64,000 bases of DNA from Shewanella marina JCM 15074 (GTDB taxonomy: Bacteria; Pseudomonadota; Gammaproteobacteria; Enterobacterales; Shewanellaceae), in assembly GCF_000614975.1 (NCBI RefSeq), contig NZ_BALM01000001.1, forward strand, positions 124,001-188,000, written 5' to 3'. The notes below the pieces were generated by a model that worked only from the letters and a program-made list of their open reading frames with translations, did no database searches and had not been told where the DNA came from. This document shows, piece after piece, positions 57,037 to 64,000 of this stretch. A program made the position numbers and the translations under genes. Each line of letters begins with the position of its first letter. Positions within the stretch are counted from its first letter, which is position 1.

Positions 57037-58777
57037 TTAAGCGTTCCTCATTAATTGGAAAATGAAATTCAATGCTGGTTCCTCCAAATTGATTGGCGGC
57101 AATATTAAGCGTGCCAGCTAGATATTTAGTACGCTCATTCATAATGCTTAAACCAAAATGTTGTTGTTTATGTTTGACCGCATCAATACCTATTCCATCA
57201 TCAGAAATAATCACTTCGATTTGATTATTTTCCATGTTGTTAAATTGGATATTTATCTGTTTTGCTTGGGCGTGTTTAATTGCGTTTAGGGTTGCTTCGC
57301 GCACAATATGCAAAATATGTACTTGTTGATGCGGACTTAATAGGTAGCCATTAATATTAAAATTAAGATGGATTGGTGCCGTAGATTGCTGTTGTAATTT
57401 AGACAGCATATGGCCAATAGCGACTTCAAAATTAGGATCGTCTATGGTTAATCTGAATGTGGCTAACAGTTCACGTAACTGGCTATATGCAGAGTCAATC
57501 CCTTGTTTTAGCTCTGCTAATGCATCATCAATTTTCTGATTTTCTAATGGTTTTAGTTGTTTGTTTAATAGACTGATCTGAATTTTACTAAAGGTCAGTA
57601 ACTGCCCTAAAGAATCGTGTAGCTCTCTTGCAATCACGGCGCGCTCTTCCATAAGAGCTAATTGTTGACGTGATTCAGATGCTTGATGGATCACGATTGA
57701 ACGGGCAATCATGATGCTAAAGTTATTTAATAATGCGAGATGCTGTGATTGGCTGCCTGCAATTCTCATATAGCCGAGTTGCGTTTTATTAAATATGAGT
57801 GGGAATTTTACAGTTGATACTGATGTATCAATATTTTGTTTGGCAAAAATATTAATTGGATGTTGTTTATCATGATTTATCGTTAATTCTACGAATGAAA
57901 AACCTAAATCACTTTGTAATTTATCCAATGTATTTTGTAGCGAATTAATTTCAAGTTTATCTGAATGTAAAATCAGTAAACTTTCGTAAAGTAATTCTAT
58001 TTCTTGTTTTGATTTAATTAATGCATCTGTTTTTTGTTTTACTTGTAATTCCAAACCATCATAAAGTTCAGATAATTCAGCCGCAGTTGATTCTATCGCA
58101 TTTGTGAGTGCAGATAATTCATAATAATCTGTTTTAGGCATTTTAATATTAAAATTACCTTTAGAAATACTATTAGCGCTTAGCATTAATTGTTTTAATG
58201 GTTCAACTACTTTAGTTCGGGTATAACGCACGGCAATAATGGTAATAAATAGCATGATGCTAAGGCCGATAATTTGGCTGACAACAAGTAATTTGAGTTT
58301 GAAAGCGGCTTGCTCTTCAAGCTCATTAACATAGTGATCTATGGTGGCGACAAATGGTTTTAATGAAGCTGCATAAGCGCGGGTATTACGCTCTTGTAAG
58401 TATTGTTTACGAACTTGCCACTCAGTTACTACCCTTTGGTAGAGCTCTGTTTGCGCTTGTGGACTTGAGTGGCTCATTGAACGAATAAGGGCTTTTGAGT
58501 GCAACGTATCCTCAAACGTTTTAATCATTTTTTCAAGATTGTCGCTACCTGAATTGGCATAAAACATGAGTCGGTAGCTTTGCATACGTAGTGAGCCGGA
58601 TGCATTAATGGCCTTTGCATCCCCGACGCTGTATGACAGATTGATAATTGCAAAAATAGCTAAGCCAGTAGATAGCATCACTAGCACGAGCATTAATCCT
58701 AAAATGGTAGTCGTTAAACTGGTTTTATGACCCTTTTTACACATATTTATTTTATTTTTGCTTATTTTTATCTGCAT
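57029..58777 (-). CDS. narQ: Nitrate/nitrite sensor kinase NarQ
   Basis: This 582-residue inner-membrane kinase has two helices (about 22-45 and 163-183) around a periplasmic sensor with the P-box INASGSLRMQSYRL, which binds nitrate or nitrite. A HAMP linker, signalling helix and GAF-like region (about 265-370) follow, then the HisKA_3 motif VIARELHDSLGQLL with H387 and an ATPase domain (REATLNAIKHAQ, DDGIGID, FGLSIMNERTKYLAG). NarQ has this layout. The start ATG at 58777 lacks a clear ribosome binding site; ATG at 58744 is an alternative. Confidence 0.9.
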   Translation of the reverse strand: MQIKISKNKINMCKKGHKTSLTTTILGLMLVLVMLSTGLAIFAIINLSYSVGDAKAINASGSLRMQSYRLMFYANSGSDNLEKMIKTFEDTLHSKALIRSMSHSSPQAQTELYQRVVTEWQVRKQYLQERNTRAYAASLKPFVATIDHYVNELEEQAAFKLKLLVVSQIIGLSIMLFITIIAVRYTRTKVVEPLKQLMLSANSISKGNFNIKMPKTDYYELSALTNAIESTAAELSELYDGLELQVKQKTDALIKSKQEIELLYESLLILHSDKLEINSLQNTLDKLQSDLGFSFVELTINHDKQHPINIFAKQNIDTSVSTVKFPLIFNKTQLGYMRIAGSQSQHLALLNNFSIMIARSIVIHQASESRQQLALMEERAVIARELHDSLGQLLTFSKIQISLLNKQLKPLENQKIDDALAELKQGIDSAYSQLRELLATFRLTIDDPNFEVAIGHMLSKLQQQSTAPIHLNFNINGYLLSPHQQVHILHIVREATLNAIKHAQAKQINIQFNNMENNQIEVIISDDGIGIDAVKHKQQHFGLSIMNERTKYLAGTLNIAANQFGGTSIEFHFPINEERLNG

Positions 58778-58877
58778 TAAATTAATGACTCATTTTAACA
58801 GTTAGTGATGTTTGAATTGTGATCAAACAATCGCTGTAAGTAAAAATTAAATTAGTAAAATCTAAATGTTATTAAAA

Positions 58878-58893
58878 TGTGATATAGGTCACT
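58878..58893 (+). promoter_or_regulatory. CRP site upstream of nrfA
   Basis: TGTGATATAGGTCACT matches the CRP consensus TGTGA-N6-TCACA at 9 of 10 core positions. CRP controls anaerobic respiration genes in Shewanella, including nrfA by published work as I recall. The centre is 130 bases before the nrfA start codon. Confidence 0.75.
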
Positions 58894-58901
58894 TGTCATT
58901 G

Positions 58902-58915
58902 TTGATCTGGATCAT
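58902..58915 (+). promoter_or_regulatory. FNR (EtrA)-like site upstream of nrfA
   Basis: TTGAT-CTGG-ATCAT matches the FNR consensus TTGAT-N4-ATCAA at 9 of 10 core positions. Its centre is 23 bp from that of the CRP site. Confidence 0.75.
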
Positions 58916-58928
58916 GTTAATTTTTGAA

Positions 58929-58944
58929 TACCCCCTTAGAGGTA
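58929..58944 (+). promoter_or_regulatory. NarP/NarL 7-2-7 site upstream of nrfA
   Basis: TACCCCC-TT-AGAGGTA is two heptamers facing each other with a 2-bp gap, the arrangement used by NarP. The right one is a full match to TACYYMT (TACCTCT on the other strand), the left is 6 of 7. It is next to the narQP operon. Confidence 0.78.
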
Positions 58945-59014
58945 TATTTAATCTTTTAATAGATTATTACTGTGTGCTTATAAACATAAAGAATTATAAA
59001 TGTGGGGGCACATG

Positions 59015-60412
59015 ATGATTAAGAAGATGAATAAAGGTTTTACCTTAACAAGTTTATTTTTAGCTTGCTGTTTAGCAAATTCTGCAATGGCAGCGAGTGA
59101 AACTGAATCACGCAACGAAGTGTATAAAGATCGTTTTAAGAATCAATACAATTCTTGGCATCAAACTAGTGAAAGTGATCAAATTGTTGATGCGCTAGCC
59201 GAAGACCCTAATTTAGTGATTTTATGGGCGGGTTATGGATTCGCTAAAGACTATAACAAAGCTCGTGGTCATATCTATGCAGTAACTGATTTACGTAATA
59301 CTTTACGTACAGGTGCACCAATGACTGCAACTGAAGGCCCAATGCCTATGGCATGTTGGAGCTGTAAGAGCCCTGACGTACCTCGTATGATTGAAGAGCA
59401 AGGTGAAGATGGCTACTTCAAAGGTAAGTGGGCAAAAGGCGGCGACCAGATTGTAAATAGCATTGGTTGTGGTGATTGCCATGAAAAAGGTTCGCCAAAA
59501 TTACGTATTTCACGTCCATATGCAGAGCGCGCATTTGAAGCGATTGATACACCATTTGATGAAGCATCTCGTAAAGACAAGCAGTCAATGGTATGTGGTC
59601 AGTGTCATGTAGAATACTACTTTGAAAAGACTCCTGATCAAAAAGGCTATGTGAAATTCCCATGGGATAACGGTACTACTGCAGAGCAGATGGAAGCTTA
59701 TTATGACGCGATTGAGTTCACCGATTGGACTCACCAGTTATCTAAGACGCCAATGCTAAAAGCACAGCACCCAGGTTATGAAACATGGAAGCTAGGTGTA
59801 CACGGTAAGAACAACGTAAGCTGTACTGACTGTCATATGCCGAAAGTGACTAATGATAAGGGCCGTAAGTTTACCGACCATAAAGTGGGCAACCCATTTG
59901 ACCGTTTCGAAGAGACTTGTGGTAGCTGTCACGTTCAAGATAAGGCTTTCTTAGAAGGCATTACTAAAGATCGTCAACAGAAAGTTAAGCAGTTACAGTT
60001 AGATGCAGAGCAGCAATTAGTTAAGGCACACTTCGAAGCTGCAGCAGCGTGGGAAGCCGGCGCAACTGAAGCTGAAATGAAGCCAATTTTAACTGATATC
60101 CGTCATTCACAATGGCGCTGGGATTACGCAATTGCATCACACGGTGTAGCTGCGCATGCACCAGAAGAAGCATTACGAGTATTAGGTACGTCATTAAATA
60201 AGGCGGCTGATGCACGCGTTAAGTTAGCGCAGTTACTTGCAACTAAAGGTGTTAAACAGCCGATTGCAATGCCTGATGTGTCAACTAAAGCGAAAGCACA
60301 AGCGGTACTTGGCATGAACATGGAAAAAATGAACGCGGATAAGAAGAAGTTCATTGAAGAAGTGGTTCCAGTGTGGGAGCAATCAGCACTAGAGCGTGAA
60401 GCTAAGCAATAA
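59015..60412 (+). CDS. nrfA: Pentaheme cytochrome c nitrite reductase NrfA
   Basis: NrfA reduces nitrite to ammonium with six electrons in the periplasm. The signal peptide is in [20 protein letters not shown], cleaved near AMA-ASETE. The catalytic heme uses CWSCK (C114 to K118), and four CxxCH motifs follow: CGDCH, CGQCH, CTDCH, CGSCH. The length of 465 residues fits the family. GGGGG at 59004-59008 is 6 bases before the ATG at 59015; ATGs at 59000 and 59012 are less suitable. No nrfBCD genes are near, as in Shewanella, where CymA supplies electrons. CRP, FNR and NarP sites lie upstream. Confidence 0.96.
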   Translation: MIKKMNKGFTLTSLFLACCLANSAMAASETESRNEVYKDRFKNQYNSWHQTSESDQIVDALAEDPNLVILWAGYGFAKDYNKARGHIYAVTDLRNTLRTGAPMTATEGPMPMACWSCKSPDVPRMIEEQGEDGYFKGKWAKGGDQIVNSIGCGDCHEKGSPKLRISRPYAERAFEAIDTPFDEASRKDKQSMVCGQCHVEYYFEKTPDQKGYVKFPWDNGTTAEQMEAYYDAIEFTDWTHQLSKTPMLKAQHPGYETWKLGVHGKNNVSCTDCHMPKVTNDKGRKFTDHKVGNPFDRFEETCGSCHVQDKAFLEGITKDRQQKVKQLQLDAEQQLVKAHFEAAAAWEAGATEAEMKPILTDIRHSQWRWDYAIASHGVAAHAPEEALRVLGTSLNKAADARVKLAQLLATKGVKQPIAMPDVSTKAKAQAVLGMNMEKMNADKKKFIEEVVPVWEQSALEREAKQ

Positions 60413-60436
60413 TCGTTACTGATAAATAATATGAAA

Positions 60437-60468
60437 GGCCCTCAACTTAGGTTGGGGGCTTTTTTTTG
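60437..60468 (+). terminator. Intrinsic terminator after nrfA
   Basis: GGCCCTCAAC pairs with GTTGGGGGCT (with G-T wobbles) around loop TTAG, followed by TTTTTTT. Confidence 0.92.
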
Positions 60469-60475
60469 CGCTTTT

Positions 60476-60505
60476 TTTGTGCAGTGATCAAGTTGATTGC
60501 ACAAA
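60476..60505. repeat. 8-bp inverted repeat upstream of glnK
   Basis: TTTGTGCA at 60476-60483 and TGCACAAA at 60498-60505 pair around GTGATCAAGTTGAT, itself a dyad (ATCAA-G-TTGAT). The halves face the opposite way from NtrC sites (TGCACY...RGTGCA), so NtrC binding is doubtful. It may be another operator. Confidence 0.45.
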
Positions 60506-60575
60506 TATCGGGAAATTCCAGTAAGAGAATATTTGTTGAAAAGCTAATTGATTGATAACTATAGTGATTAATTTT

Positions 60576-60591
60576 TGGCCTAATGTTTGTA
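60576..60591 (+). promoter_or_regulatory. Weak sigma-54 promoter candidate for glnK-amtB
   Basis: TGGCCTAATGTTTGTA has the layout of a sigma-54 promoter (TGGCAC-N5-TTGCA): the -24 GG is kept, the -12 GC reads GT. It lies 35-50 bases upstream of glnK, the right distance, and glnK-amtB operons are usually sigma-54 dependent. Confidence 0.4.
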
Positions 60592-60626
60592 TTGATAGCA
60601 TACAAGATTAAAAAGAGGACCAATCA

Positions 60627-60965
60627 ATGAAATTAGTCACCGCCATTATTAAACCTTTTAAATTGGATGATTTAAGAGAAGCCATTGCGCAACTTGGCAT
60701 TGAAGGGATGACGGTTACTGAAGTTAAAGGCTTTGGTCGTCAAAAGGGACACACTGAATTATACCGCGGCGCAGAATACCAAGTGGATTTTTTACCTAAA
60801 GTGAAAGTAGAAATTGCCACTCGAACTGAAAATGTGGAGACCCTAATTGAAGCGATTGTTGCCGCAGTCCGTACTGGCAAGATAGGGGATGGCAAAATCT
60901 TTGTGGTTGATTTAGAGCAAACCTTGAGGATCCGTACTGGTGAATTAGATAACGAGGCATTATAA
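60627..60965 (+). CDS. glnK: PII nitrogen regulatory protein GlnK
   Basis: This 112-residue PII protein has the T-loop tyrosine Y51 (ELYRGAEYQVDFLPK), the B-loop TGKIGDGKIF and start MKLVTAIIKPFKLDDLREAI. PII trimers sense 2-oxoglutarate and ATP/ADP and, as GlnK, block AmtB when ammonium is plentiful. Its place 11 bases before amtB is the reason to call it GlnK, not GlnB. The ATG follows AAGAGGACCAATCA. Confidence 0.95.
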   Translation: MKLVTAIIKPFKLDDLREAIAQLGIEGMTVTEVKGFGRQKGHTELYRGAEYQVDFLPKVKVEIATRTENVETLIEAIVAAVRTGKIGDGKIFVVDLEQTLRIRTGELDNEAL

Positions 60966-60976
60966 GGAGCGATATT

Positions 60977-62215
60977 GTGCAGGAGTTAACAGAATTAAAT
61001 TTAACGGTTTCGCAATTAAAATTTGCCCTCGATACCTTTTACTTTCTTATTTCAGGTGTACTGGTGATGTGGATGGCGGCGGGTTTTGCCATGTTAGAAG
61101 CTGGCTTAGTACGCTCTAAAAATACCACTGAAATTTTAACTAAAAACATTTGTTTATATTCGATTGCATGTGTGATGTATCTGCTAGTGGGTTATCACAT
61201 TATGTATGTCGATAACCTTGCGGGTGGTTGGTTACCCAGTTTTGGCGGCTTGATTGGCAGTACGAGCCAAGATGCAGACCATGCTTTGGAGTCTGATTTC
61301 TTTTTCCAAGTGGTATTTGTGGCAACAGCAATGTCGATTGTTTCTGGCGCGGTTGCAGAGCGTATGAAGTTATGGTCGTTTCTATTGTTTACCGTCGTAT
61401 TAACGGGCTTTATCTATCCTATTGAAGGCTATTGGACTTGGGGCGGTGGCTTTTTGAGTGATGCGGGATTTGTTGATTTTGCTGGTAGTGGCATTGTGCA
61501 TATGGCTGGTGCAGCTGCTGCATTAGCTGGCGTGATATTACTGGGAGCGCGTAGAGGTAAGTATGGTAAGCAGGGGCAGATTAACCCCATTCCAGGTTCC
61601 AATTTACCACTGGCAACCTTGGGTACCTTTATTTTGTGGATGGGCTGGTTTGGTTTTAATGGTGGCTCTCAATTAATGTTATCTGATACCGCCAACGCAA
61701 CCGCGGTAGCGAAGATATTTGTTAATACCAATTCGGCTGCCGCCGCTGGTGCTGTGACTGCATTATTAGTGTGTAAATTGGTATGGGGTAAAGTTGATCT
61801 CACCATGATTTTAAATGGAGCTTTGGCAGGTTTAGTGGCTATTACTGCGGATCCATTATCGCCAGCACTGTTAACTGCTGTGATGACCGGGGTGATTGCT
61901 GGCGCAGTCGTGATTGGTTCTATTGTGATGTTCGATCGCATTAAAATAGATGATCCCGTTGGCGCGATTTCTGTGCATGGCATAGCAGGCATTTTAGGTT
62001 TGTTATTAGTGCCAATTTCTAATACCGACGCGAGTTTATTAGGCCAATTATTGGGAATTGTCATTATATTTGCTTGGGTATTTAGTGCCTCATTACTGGT
62101 ATGGTTTGCTATTAAAACGACTGTTGGAATACGCGTGAGTGAGGAGGATGAATATCAAGGGATGGATATTGCAGATTGTGGCGTTGATGCTTACCCAGAG
62201 TTTGTTAACAATTAA
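60977..62215 (+). CDS. amtB: Ammonium transporter AmtB
   Basis: AmtB conducts ammonium through the inner membrane as a trimer. The 412-residue protein has 11 helices, with the twin pore histidines in GSGIVHMAGAAAALAG and ISVHGIAGILG and the aromatic gate in the N-terminal half (WMAAGFAMLEAGLVRSKN). Start is GTG after AAGGAGCGATATT. There is no cleavable signal peptide visible, as in the Rh/Amt-type proteins that start with a helix. It is co-transcribed with glnK. Confidence 0.95.
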   Translation: MQELTELNLTVSQLKFALDTFYFLISGVLVMWMAAGFAMLEAGLVRSKNTTEILTKNICLYSIACVMYLLVGYHIMYVDNLAGGWLPSFGGLIGSTSQDADHALESDFFFQVVFVATAMSIVSGAVAERMKLWSFLLFTVVLTGFIYPIEGYWTWGGGFLSDAGFVDFAGSGIVHMAGAAAALAGVILLGARRGKYGKQGQINPIPGSNLPLATLGTFILWMGWFGFNGGSQLMLSDTANATAVAKIFVNTNSAAAAGAVTALLVCKLVWGKVDLTMILNGALAGLVAITADPLSPALLTAVMTGVIAGAVVIGSIVMFDRIKIDDPVGAISVHGIAGILGLLLVPISNTDASLLGQLLGIVIIFAWVFSASLLVWFAIKTTVGIRVSEEDEYQGMDIADCGVDAYPEFVNN

Positions 62216-62262
62216 TGCTTAGTGCTAATTGCTGCTCACGTGTCAGTTTGCTTTACTACATA

Positions 62263-62286
62263 TATACCCAAACTACTCGAGTTGGA
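62263..62286. repeat. Dispersed short repeat, copy 2
   Basis: TATACCCAAACTACTCGAGT followed by TGGA carries an imperfect dyad (CCAA...TTGG around CTCGAG). Its relative lies inverted at 38911-38939. Confidence 0.5.
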
Positions 62287-62303
62287 TTCATAGGAGTGAG
62301 GTA

Positions 62304-62636
62304 ATGAGAGTAATTTATAAGATGGCGCTAATGCTGCTATTAAGTGCAAGTTTGAGTCAAGCCGTGGCAGGGCCAGTTGTTGTGCGTAAGAGCAGTGATG
62401 AAGTCGACGTTGATGCCTTTGCAATTCGAGATCAATTATTAAAGCAGCATGAGTGGCAAGAGCAAATTCGGTTACAGCAGCAATTAACCATCTTATCGTT
62501 ACTGCCGAATAATTGCCGTGCGATATTGTGGCCATATAAATATTTTGCATGTGGCGATCATTTTTATCGTCCTTATCGGCATCAGCAGCAAGATGTTTAT
62601 ATCCAAATACCTGAGCCACCGCCTGCTGAGCGGTAA
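62304..62636 (+). CDS. Small exported protein of unknown function
   Basis: This 110-residue protein starts MRVIYKMALMLLLSASLS, with cleavage near AVAG, so it is exported. The mature part has a charged helix (FAIRDQLLKQHEWQEQIRLQ) and two cysteines (NNCRAILWPYKYFACGDHFY) that could form a disulfide, then a proline-rich end (IPEPPPAER). The ATG follows AGGAGTGAGGTA; the frame is open to 62229 but that part is not supported. I do not recognise a family. It ends before a strong terminator shared with the convergent lipoprotein. Confidence 0.72.
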   Translation: MRVIYKMALMLLLSASLSQAVAGPVVVRKSSDEVDVDAFAIRDQLLKQHEWQEQIRLQQQLTILSLLPNNCRAILWPYKYFACGDHFYRPYRHQQQDVYIQIPEPPPAER

Positions 62637-62648
62637 GTCTTTATCAAT

Positions 62649-62679
62649 AAAAAGCGCTCAAATGAGCGCTTTTGTTTTT
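62649..62679. terminator. Bidirectional terminator between the small exported protein and the lipoprotein gene
   Basis: AAAAAGCGCTCA pairs with TGAGCGCTTTT around AA, followed by GTTTTT. Both strands have a T-run. Confidence 0.9.
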
Positions 62680-62683
62680 ATGA

Positions 62684-63940
62684 TTAATGTAAGCGCAACT
62701 CACTGGCGTAGGCTTGATAGCTTAAACGGGCTAATTGGCCTTGATCTGTGAGGGTTAGTTCTCTCACACGGAAAGGTGCTGTGAGCTGCATTTGGCTGAT
62801 AAGGGCTTGATCAATGGGTAAGGTAAGTGTTTGTTTACCCGTTTCAAACCACTGTGCAGCTTGGGTTCGCATGATACTCACCTCTTGCCCCTGTTGATCT
62901 GCACCTGTGATTACGGCGCTGACATCAAAACGGCTGGCACTGGCAATATCTAAGTTAAAGCTGAGTTGCTGTGGCAACTGCTGCTGCCAATCAACTTGCA
63001 GTTGCTGGTCTATATTGGCACTGTGACTATAGCGTTTAATGGCGGTTCGGATACTGCGTTTTATCAGCTGACCCGCTATTATCTCATTAGTGTTTATTTC
63101 CAGTGCCATCAAATGTTGGCTGGTAGGGAGTTCAGCGCCGTTAGCAAGAGTAAGTTGCCATTGTTGATCTTGTTTCGTCACGGAAAGTGGATAACTGTTG
63201 CCATGATTATCAAACAGCATTGCTGTAGGCGAATGACGTAATGCTTGATTGGCGAGCGTTAATGAAAGGGTTAAATTATCTGTTTGGCTTGTAGCTAATG
63301 GTGCCGTTAGGCTTAGCTGCTTAGGACTATTTTTTTCTTTCACGTTAATGATATATTGTGCATTTTCAGGCAAGGTTTGTTTCACCAGCATTTGGTATAA
63401 GCCAATAGGCGCAGAATTTCGCAAGGTAAAGCCTGAAGAATGAGCAAAAATACCTGCGGTCGCTAATTTGTCGGCATTAAGTATATTTTCCATATACTGA
63501 GACGTTTTGTTGCTTGCAGGTGCATTGACGGGCATAAAACTAATTTGCTGGCTATCAATGCTAGTCGTTGTCAATGATTGCTGTTTATTCTGCTTAGGGC
63601 TAATTCGTACACTTGCATTCGTTTGGCTTATTGGTAGTTGTATGCCCTGGTTTAACGCTTTACCTGTTACTGTGAACCAATATTGGTCACTGTTTTGCTG
63701 TTGCTGAGTTTGTATCTTCGGTGCTTGATACTGGCCTGAAAGAGGCGTTATAAAGCTCACGTAATCTTGGCTGGTGATGATCGGGTCAATTGTCTGGCTA
63801 TCTAAGCTTGTACCAATCGGTTGGATGTTGAGTGTTACTGCTTGAGTTTGTGCTGTTGGTTCAACTTGAGATTCATCATTACAAGCTAAAAGAGCAAGGC
63901 TTGATAGCGCGATCAATAGTGGTTTTAATTGACTGTTCAT
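62684..63940 (-). CDS. Lipoprotein, DUF4785-like
   Basis: This 418-residue lipoprotein has a signal peptide and lipobox (LLIALSSLALLAC, then NDESQ), so it is lipid-anchored at residue 20. The body has beta-rich, glutamine-rich sequence (DQYWFTVTGKALNQGIQLPI, ASVRISPKQNKQQ, YQMLVKQTLPENAQYIINV), which resembles the DUF4785 family from memory; there is no active-site motif I can point to. It may be a surface adhesin-like or protease-associated domain protein. It converges with the small exported gene and ends at the shared terminator. The ATG has a possible AAGGGGTTATT site upstream. Confidence 0.72.
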   Translation of the reverse strand: MNSQLKPLLIALSSLALLACNDESQVEPTAQTQAVTLNIQPIGTSLDSQTIDPIITSQDYVSFITPLSGQYQAPKIQTQQQQNSDQYWFTVTGKALNQGIQLPISQTNASVRISPKQNKQQSLTTTSIDSQQISFMPVNAPASNKTSQYMENILNADKLATAGIFAHSSGFTLRNSAPIGLYQMLVKQTLPENAQYIINVKEKNSPKQLSLTAPLATSQTDNLTLSLTLANQALRHSPTAMLFDNHGNSYPLSVTKQDQQWQLTLANGAELPTSQHLMALEINTNEIIAGQLIKRSIRTAIKRYSHSANIDQQLQVDWQQQLPQQLSFNLDIASASRFDVSAVITGADQQGQEVSIMRTQAAQWFETGKQTLTLPIDQALISQMQLTAPFRVRELTLTDQGQLARLSYQAYASELRLH

Positions 63941-64000
63941 AATAACCCCTTAAATAAAATCGCGAATAAACGTATCTAAATTGAAACAAGCTCGTCGACT

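Noticed and set aside
60476..60505. An NtrC site before glnK
   Set aside because: The dyad halves face away from the NtrC consensus, so the match is by composition only.

Overview
The window looks like chromosomal DNA of a low-GC Shewanella (or a very close marine gammaproteobacterium). The gene content fits that genus: a torECAD operon with torR, torT and torS beside it, nrfA without nrfBCD but next to narQP, the ubiTUV cluster, a Tsx/OmpK-NupC-deo nucleoside cluster, and many c-di-GMP proteins. I see no rRNA, tRNA, CRISPR array, phage, transposase or integrase. Most of the window is ordinary core genome with short accessory patches.

Layout. 0-6.7 kb: nucleoside uptake and catabolism (nupC 3' end, tsx/ompK, deoC-deoA-deoB-deoD). 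6.7-13.1 kb: ytjB-like gene, serB, an alpha/beta hydrolase, a PilZ protein, radA. 13.2-22.8 kb: TMAO respiration (torR, torT, torS, then torE-torC-torA-torD on the minus strand). 23-29 kb: YjiH-family membrane protein, the oxygen-independent ubiquinone genes ubiV, ubiU and ubiT, then the yfhL ferredoxin with trhP. 29.2-37.1 kb: HDOD and GGDEF/EAL signalling genes, an OsmC protein, a Tat-exported PLP enzyme, and an orphan solute-binding protein joined to a GGDEF-EAL enzyme. 37.4-50.8 kb: a Na+/H+ antiporter, a NYN protein, a LysR/HlyD/DUF2955 efflux set, psuK-psuG, an RND pump, zntB and yacL. 51-56.1 kb: accessory patch (HxlR regulator plus isochorismatase-like hydrolase, DUF364, an orphan gene with a 9-G tract, a TolB-like protein, DUF4331). 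56.4-64 kb: narQP, nrfA with a readable CRP/FNR/NarP promoter, glnK-amtB, a small periplasmic protein and a lipoprotein.

The main theme is anaerobic growth. TMAO reductase, formate-dependent-type nitrite reductase, oxygen-independent ubiquinone synthesis and their regulators share the window with nucleoside and pseudouridine scavenging. Six conserved genes (nupC, deoB, torR, torT, torA, yfhL) are each broken by loss of exactly one base from a short homopolymer, and all six lie in the first 27.6 kb. This looks more like local sequence error than decay, so those genes are described as if intact with the break noted.

The best candidates for something not routinely described are: the solute-binding protein/GGDEF-EAL pair; the HxlR/hydrolase cassette bounded by a duplicated DUF364 gene end; the structured leader before deoC; the Tat-exported aminotransferase-fold protein; and the poly-G orphan gene. 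I did not find a clearly new multi-gene system.
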